Below, piece after piece: positions 62,057 through 64,000 of a stretch of 64,000 bases of DNA. Each line of letters starts with the position of its first letter. Positions within the stretch are counted from its first letter, which is position 1. A program made the translations under genes and the position numbers. Source of the stretch: Brevundimonas sp. SH203 (GTDB lineage Bacteria; Pseudomonadota; Alphaproteobacteria; Caulobacterales; Caulobacteraceae); NCBI RefSeq assembly GCF_002157625.1, contig NZ_BDMM01000005.1, positions 124,001 through 188,000 on the forward strand, given 5' to 3'. The notes beneath the pieces are model-generated. The model saw only the letters and a list, made by a program, of their open reading frames with translations. It did not search any database and was not told the origin of the DNA.

Positions 62057-62237
62057 GGGCACGGGCGGGACCGATCTGGACTCCTACGTTCCCATCATCG
62101 CCATGCGCCGGTTAAGAAACCCTAACGGCCGGTTCACCATGATCGGCAATTTCGGTTCTGACATGGATCGTGCGTTGACGGGGCGGTTTGGCATACTTCA
62201 CATGCAGACCTCCCCGCCTAAAACCCCGGATCAAGCA

Positions 62238-64000
62238 ATGATGAGCCCCGCCGCCGACGACGCCCTGCGCGACGAAGTCCGTCTGTTGGGCGGAATTCTG
62301 GGCGACATCATCCGCCAGGAGGGCGGCCAGGCCCTGTTCGACCACGTCGAGGCGGTGCGCCAGGCCTCCATCGCCTATCACCGCGACCCGGCCTCCCATC
62401 CGGGCAAGCGGCTGGAGAAGCTGTTGACCGCCATGACGGTGGATCAGGCGGCGGGTCTGGCCCACGGCTTCGCCCTGTTCTCGCTGCTGGCCAATATCGC
62501 CGAGGATCGCTCGACCCGTCGGCGGGCGCAGGATCAGGCCGAAGCGGGCGCCCGGCCCGACACGCCCGAGGGCGCGCTGAAACGTCTGTCCGATCAGGGC
62601 GTGGATCGCCAGGCGGTGCGCGACCTTCTGGACCAGTCCCTGATCTCGCCGGTCCTGACCGCCCACCCGTCCGAGGTGCGCCGCAAGAGCGTCATCGACC
62701 GGATCGCCGCCATCACCGACATTCTGGACGCCTGCGACAAGGCCGGCGACGCCTGCACCCCGGCCGCCGTGTCGGAGCCGCTGCGTCGCCAGATCGTCAT
62801 CCTGTGGGCCACCCGTCTGGTCCGCACCCAGGGGCTGGTCGTGCAGGACGAGATCGACACCGTCGTCTCCTTCCTGGACCGCATCTTCCTGCACGTCGCG
62901 CCCCGGCAGTTGTCGGCGTGGCGGCGGCTGCTGGACGCGCCGGACCTTCAGCCCTTCATGCGGGTCGGCACCTGGGTCGGGGGCGACCGCGACGGCAATC
63001 CGAACGTGGACGCCACGGTCATGGCCGCCGCCTTCCGCACCCAGGCGCGGGCGGTGCTGGCCTTCTATCTGGACGAGGTCCACGCCCTGGGCGCGGAACT
63101 CAGCCTGGCGGCCGAACTGGCCCAGGTGTCGCCCGAGCTTCAGGCCCTGGCCGACGCCGCGCGCGATCCCTCGCCCCACCGCGCGGACGAGCCGTATCGC
63201 CGCGCCCTGACCGGCGTCTATGCGCGGTTAGCCGCCACACATCAGGCGCTGGGCGACGCCCCGCCCCCGCGCCGCGCCGCCGTCGAGGCCGAACCCTATT
63301 CCGGGCCCGACGCCTTCGAGGCCGATCTGAAGACCCTGCACGACAGTCTGGTGTCGCACCACGGCGGCGTCTTCGCCAACGACCGGCTCAGCGACCTGAT
63401 CACGGCGGTCGAGGTGTTCGGCTTCCACATGGCGACCCTGGACATGCGCCAGAACGCCGACGTCCACGAGCGCGTCGTCGCCGACCTGCTGAAGGTCGCG
63501 GGCGTCCAGTCCGACTATCTGGCGCTGGACGAGGAGGGCCGGCTGAAGGTGCTGGCCGCCGAACTGGCCTCGTCGCGCCTGCTGTTCAGCCCCTATGCCG
63601 ACTACCAGCCCGAGACGTTGAAGGAACGCGCCATCCTCCAGGCCGCCGCCGGCGCCCTGGCCGCCTTTGGCCCCCAGGCCATCCGCACCCACATCGTGTC
63701 CAAGACCGATGCGGCGTCGGACCTTCTTGAGGTCTATCTGCTGCTGAAGGAGGTCGGTCTCTATCGCCCCGAAGACCCGGCCGCCTGCCCCATCCAGGCC
63801 GCGCCCCTGTTCGAGACCATCGAGGACTTGCGCGCCGCCCGCCCGACGCTGGAGCGGCTGTTGAAGGAGCCGTCCGCCCTCGCCGTCGCCCAGGCGCGCG
63901 GGGTGCAGGAGGTGATGATCGGCTATTCCGATTCCAACAAGGACGGCTCCTACCTGACCTCGGGCTGGGAGCTGCACGAGGCGTCGCGCGCCCTGGTCGA
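62238..64000 (+). CDS. ppc: Phosphoenolpyruvate carboxylase, 5' part
   Basis: First 587 codons; the frame is open to the window edge, so no stop is seen. It opens MMSPAADDALRDEVRLLGGI (a second ATG follows directly). The catalytic His143 is in LTAHPSEVRRKS. Other signature segments are GTWVGGDRDGNPNVDA, VFGFHMATLDMRQNADVHE and VMIGYSDSNKDGSYLTSGW. It fixes bicarbonate to PEP to give oxaloacetate and refill the TCA cycle. The gene is divergent from the deacetylase gene. Confidence 0.96.
   Translation, partial: MMSPAADDALRDEVRLLGGILGDIIRQEGGQALFDHVEAVRQASIAYHRDPASHPGKRLEKLLTAMTVDQAAGLAHGFALFSLLANIAEDRSTRRRAQDQAEAGARPDTPEGALKRLSDQGVDRQAVRDLLDQSLISPVLTAHPSEVRRKSVIDRIAAITDILDACDKAGDACTPAAVSEPLRRQIVILWATRLVRTQGLVVQDEIDTVVSFLDRIFLHVAPRQLSAWRRLLDAPDLQPFMRVGTWVGGDRDGNPNVDATVMAAAFRTQARAVLAFYLDEVHALGAELSLAAELAQVSPELQALADAARDPSPHRADEPYRRALTGVYARLAATHQALGDAPPPRRAAVEAEPYSGPDAFEADLKTLHDSLVSHHGGVFANDRLSDLITAVEVFGFHMATLDMRQNADVHERVVADLLKVAGVQSDYLALDEEGRLKVLAAELASSRLLFSPYADYQPETLKERAILQAAAGALAAFGPQAIRTHIVSKTDAASDLLEVYLLLKEVGLYRPEDPAACPIQAAPLFETIEDLRAARPTLERLLKEPSALAVAQARGVQEVMIGYSDSNKDGSYLTSGWELHEASRALV

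Noticed and set aside
62105-62135. CtrA-like box near TTAAGAAACCCTAAC
   Set aside because: The second half-site reads TAAC instead of TTAA at the N7 spacing, so it is not a convincing CtrA site.

Overview
The window is a gene-dense, GC-rich piece of an alphaproteobacterial chromosome. Gene content and protein style point to the Caulobacterales, most likely Brevundimonas or a close relative: CobT/esterase-like pair, fabA-fabB, asd, DUF484-xerC, BLUF protein, DUF2975/HTH pair, two exported methyltransferase-like proteins, small Hsp20, rppH, divergent polysaccharide deacetylase and ppc. The genus is an inference from protein character; no rRNA or marker search was possible. I see no prophage, insertion sequence or CRISPR array. 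One tRNA gene is present, tRNA-Ala(CGC).

Layout. 1-3.6 kb: zinc-ribbon protein, HI0933-type flavoprotein and ahcY, the last with an 18-bp palindrome upstream. 3.6-12.4 kb: bioB, priA, transaldolase, DUF484-xerC, an exported retropepsin-like protease and an SDR. 12.4-18.7 kb: tRNA-Ala, YggT, a 3-hydroxyacyl-CoA dehydrogenase, two membrane proteins, cobT and an overlapping phytase/esterase-like lipoprotein. 18.8-22.9 kb: a leftward trehalose operon (otsB, GH15 glucanase, otsA). 23-26.5 kb: kdsD, a glycosyltransferase and a polysaccharide export lipoprotein, a surface-polysaccharide cluster. 27.1-30.1 kb: thioesterase, then the start-of-translation set def, small membrane protein, fmt, and truA. 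30.3-33.5 kb: asd with a leader region, fabB, fabA. 33.6-41.5 kb: mixed housekeeping genes interspersed with genes that look lower in GC or accessory (DUF429, DUF4268), plus hslV without hslU. 41.6-50 kb: hisS, a candidate small RNA, M13 peptidase, CPA2 antiporter, TetR, and the DUF2975-HTH-Smr operon. 50-64 kb: rdgB-hemW, a short MprF-like protein, stress membrane protein, hisN, hydrolase/methyltransferase cluster, Hsp20, rppH, deacetylase and the first 587 codons of ppc, which runs off the window.

The most interesting signals lie between genes. Upstream of asd there is a 22-codon leader ORF carrying five Thr codons, followed by four mutually exclusive hairpins, the last of which buries the asd Shine-Dalgarno. 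Downstream of hisS a promoter-like pair, three stem-loops and a strong intrinsic terminator outline an unannotated RNA of about 115 nt. Hsp20 has an RpoH-type promoter and a structured leader of about 125 nt, and hslV has a similar RpoH-type promoter. A 39-aa hydrophobic ORF with a good ribosome-binding site lies opposite rdgB, with a perfect 17-bp palindrome between them. Several families of palindromic intergenic repeats are scattered through the window.

All functions are read from translated sequence and remembered family motifs; no database or folding program was run.
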